DNA of 64,000 bases from Bradyrhizobium elkanii USDA 76 (GTDB taxonomy: Bacteria > Pseudomonadota > Alphaproteobacteria > Rhizobiales > Xanthobacteraceae), in NCBI RefSeq assembly GCF_023278185.1, contig NZ_CP066356.1, positions 3,030,001 through 3,094,000 of the forward strand, in the 5' to 3' direction. Made by a program: the position numbers and the translations under genes. Positions 62,881 to 64,000 of the stretch are shown here, in pieces. The notes beneath the pieces were generated by a model, which worked only from the letters and a program-made list of their open reading frames with translations, searched no databases and was not told where the DNA came from. How positions within the stretch are numbered: the stretch's first letter is position 1; the number at the start of each line of letters is the position of its first letter.

Positions 62881-64000
62881 GGCGGCCGTTCTGCTGGTCG
62901 GATTCTCCGCATCGATGGCGAGTGCGCGAGCTGAGGGACTGATGGATGTTCCAGGTCCGACGGACGCAAAAGCCATGACGGCGGAACGCAGCCTCCAGCT
63001 CAACGTCGTGATCAACGAAAGTCCCGTCAATCTCATCGGATCGTTTCAGTTGCGATCCGATGGATCGCTTGCGGCGTCACCTCAAGAGCTGCGTGAAATC
63101 GGGCTGATCCCCATCGACGAGGCGATCGGCTCAGACAGCCTCGTGCGCCTCGATCGCTTGCCTGGCGTGAGCTATCGGGTCGATGAAGCAAACCAGACGG
63201 TCCGGATCAGTGCGCCCGATGCGGCACGCGCTCCGCACATCGTCGATGTGCGGCCGCAGACGGGCGGATACGTCGCACCGCAGAGAAGCTATGGTGGAGT
63301 GCTGAACTATACGCTCTTTGCCGCTTCCGACGGGGCATTCTGGCGTGATCTGAAGAGCTTTCAGGGACTGTCCGGAGCCTTCGATGGCCGGGTGTTTAGC
63401 CCGTATGGGACCTTCAGTCAGTCCGCGATTGCGAGCACGGCCTCGCCAGAGCTTGGTGGTTTGACCCGTCTCGACTCCAGCTGGGCGTATTCAGACACGG
63501 AGAGCCTGATCACGTACCGTGGAGGCGATACGATCTCGGGTGGTTTGTCGTGGACGCGGTCCGTGCGGCTGGGCGGTGTGCAAGTGCAGACCAATTTCGC
63601 GCTTCGCCCCGATCTCGTAACCCTTCCGATACCGGCCCTGTCCGGCAGCGCGGCGGTACCCTCTACCCTCGACGTCTATACGCAGAATGTGAAGACCTTC
63701 ACCGGCTCGGTGCCGACGGGTCCATTCCAAGTCACCAATCTCCCTATTGCGACCGGCGCAGGGACGGCAAGCGTGGTGTTGAACGATGCGCTCGGCCGAC
63801 AGATTGTCACGACGCTACCCTTTTACGTATCCAGCCAACTTCTCAAGGAAGGCCTCTACGATTTCTCGGCCGAGCTTGGCTTCGCCCGCCGGTTCTACGG
63901 GATCGAGTCGAACAATTACGACGCCCGTCCGGTGGGCTCGGCCAGCCTGCGCTACGGCTTGACCAATTGGCTCACGCTCGAAGGCCACGCCGAGGGCGGC
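62849..64000 (+). CDS. Fimbrial outer-membrane usher (Csu/FimD-like), 5' part
   Basis: Starts with ATG 62849 inside the chaperone gene: MRRLRFRPGVEAAV and a hydrophobic signal to SASMASARA, then the usher N-terminal domain (LQLNVVINESPVNLIGSFQL), and the beginning of the beta-barrel (VLNYTLFAASDG, LGGLTRLDSSWAYSD, YTQNVKTFTGSVPTGPFQVTNLP). The 384 codons to the window edge are about half of a normal 780-residue usher. It secretes and assembles the pilus. The 32-nt overlap with the chaperone is in another frame. Confidence 0.88.
   Translation, partial: MRRLRFRPGVEAAVLLVGFSASMASARAEGLMDVPGPTDAKAMTAERSLQLNVVINESPVNLIGSFQLRSDGSLAASPQELREIGLIPIDEAIGSDSLVRLDRLPGVSYRVDEANQTVRISAPDAARAPHIVDVRPQTGGYVAPQRSYGGVLNYTLFAASDGAFWRDLKSFQGLSGAFDGRVFSPYGTFSQSAIASTASPELGGLTRLDSSWAYSDTESLITYRGGDTISGGLSWTRSVRLGGVQVQTNFALRPDLVTLPIPALSGSAAVPSTLDVYTQNVKTFTGSVPTGPFQVTNLPIATGAGTASVVLNDALGRQIVTTLPFYVSSQLLKEGLYDFSAELGFARRFYGIESNNYDARPVGSASLRYGLTNWLTLEGHAEGG

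Overview
The window is about 64 kb of GC-rich chromosomal DNA with the gene content, small paralogous families (DUF3551, DUF2336, GrlR-like) and intergenic palindromic repeats I associate with Bradyrhizobium or a close relative in the Nitrobacteraceae. This placement comes from recognising families and repeats; no search was run. Both ends are cut: an EamA exporter at base 1 and a fimbrial usher at base 64000.

Layout. 1-2.4 kb: EamA and LysE exporters, then ilvC with a bidirectional terminator. 2.4-8.6 kb: a DUF2336 protein, a membrane class III nucleotidyl cyclase, an LprI-like remnant, a ferric-reductase-like membrane protein divergent from a TetR regulator across a clear palindrome, and a sulfatase-fold membrane enzyme. 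8.9-14.4 kb: an ABC exporter operon with a NEW3-domain surface protein, then an osmoprotectant-type ABC importer whose permease and binding protein are fused. 14.6-17.4 kb: small secreted or hypothetical proteins, an HD-domain protein and two tandem DUF3551 genes. 17.4-24.3 kb: a seven-gene aromatic-catabolism operon (FAD monooxygenase, two small unknown proteins, Rieske dioxygenase beta, SDR, Rieske alpha, binding protein) facing an IclR regulator across a perfect operator-like palindrome. 24.2-33.1 kb: a ketopantoate-reductase-like enzyme, NitT/TauT-type ABC genes, an MmyB-type regulator facing a short-chain reductase, a 4Fe-4S/SCP2 fusion, and a three-gene operon of two binding proteins and a Nudix-like protein. 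33.3-39.2 kb: a complete branched-chain (Liv-type) ABC importer with a PPK2 polyphosphate kinase overlapping its last gene. 39.4-41.3 kb: leuA behind a candidate Leu-rich leader peptide and hairpin. 41.5-50.5 kb: a LysR regulator, then a formate dehydrogenase/molybdenum cofactor cluster (mobA and fdhD leftward; moeA, fused fdsGB and fdsA rightward). 50.7-56.2 kb: an accessory-looking stretch with a second-type dapD, a pair of related palindromic elements, an MBL-fold hydrolase, a DUF2200 gene, a long structured non-coding element, and an IS4/Tn5-like insertion sequence with an 11-bp target duplication sitting inside another palindromic repeat. 56.5-60.2 kb: a TRAP transporter and a Spy/CpxP-like protein. 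60.4-64 kb: tRNA-Lys(CTT), a GrlR-like protein and a Csu-type chaperone-usher fimbrial operon.

The most unusual signals are non-coding: two neighbouring palindromes whose stems differ by paired substitutions; a 17-bp plus 8-bp stem element of about 130 nt; a recurrent pattern in which palindromic repeats supply the stop codons of adjacent genes; and the leuA leader. No CRISPR array, prophage or toxin-antitoxin module was seen. The candidates for something undescribed are the two small proteins in the Rieske operon and the structured repeat elements near 51.7 and 54.4 kb.
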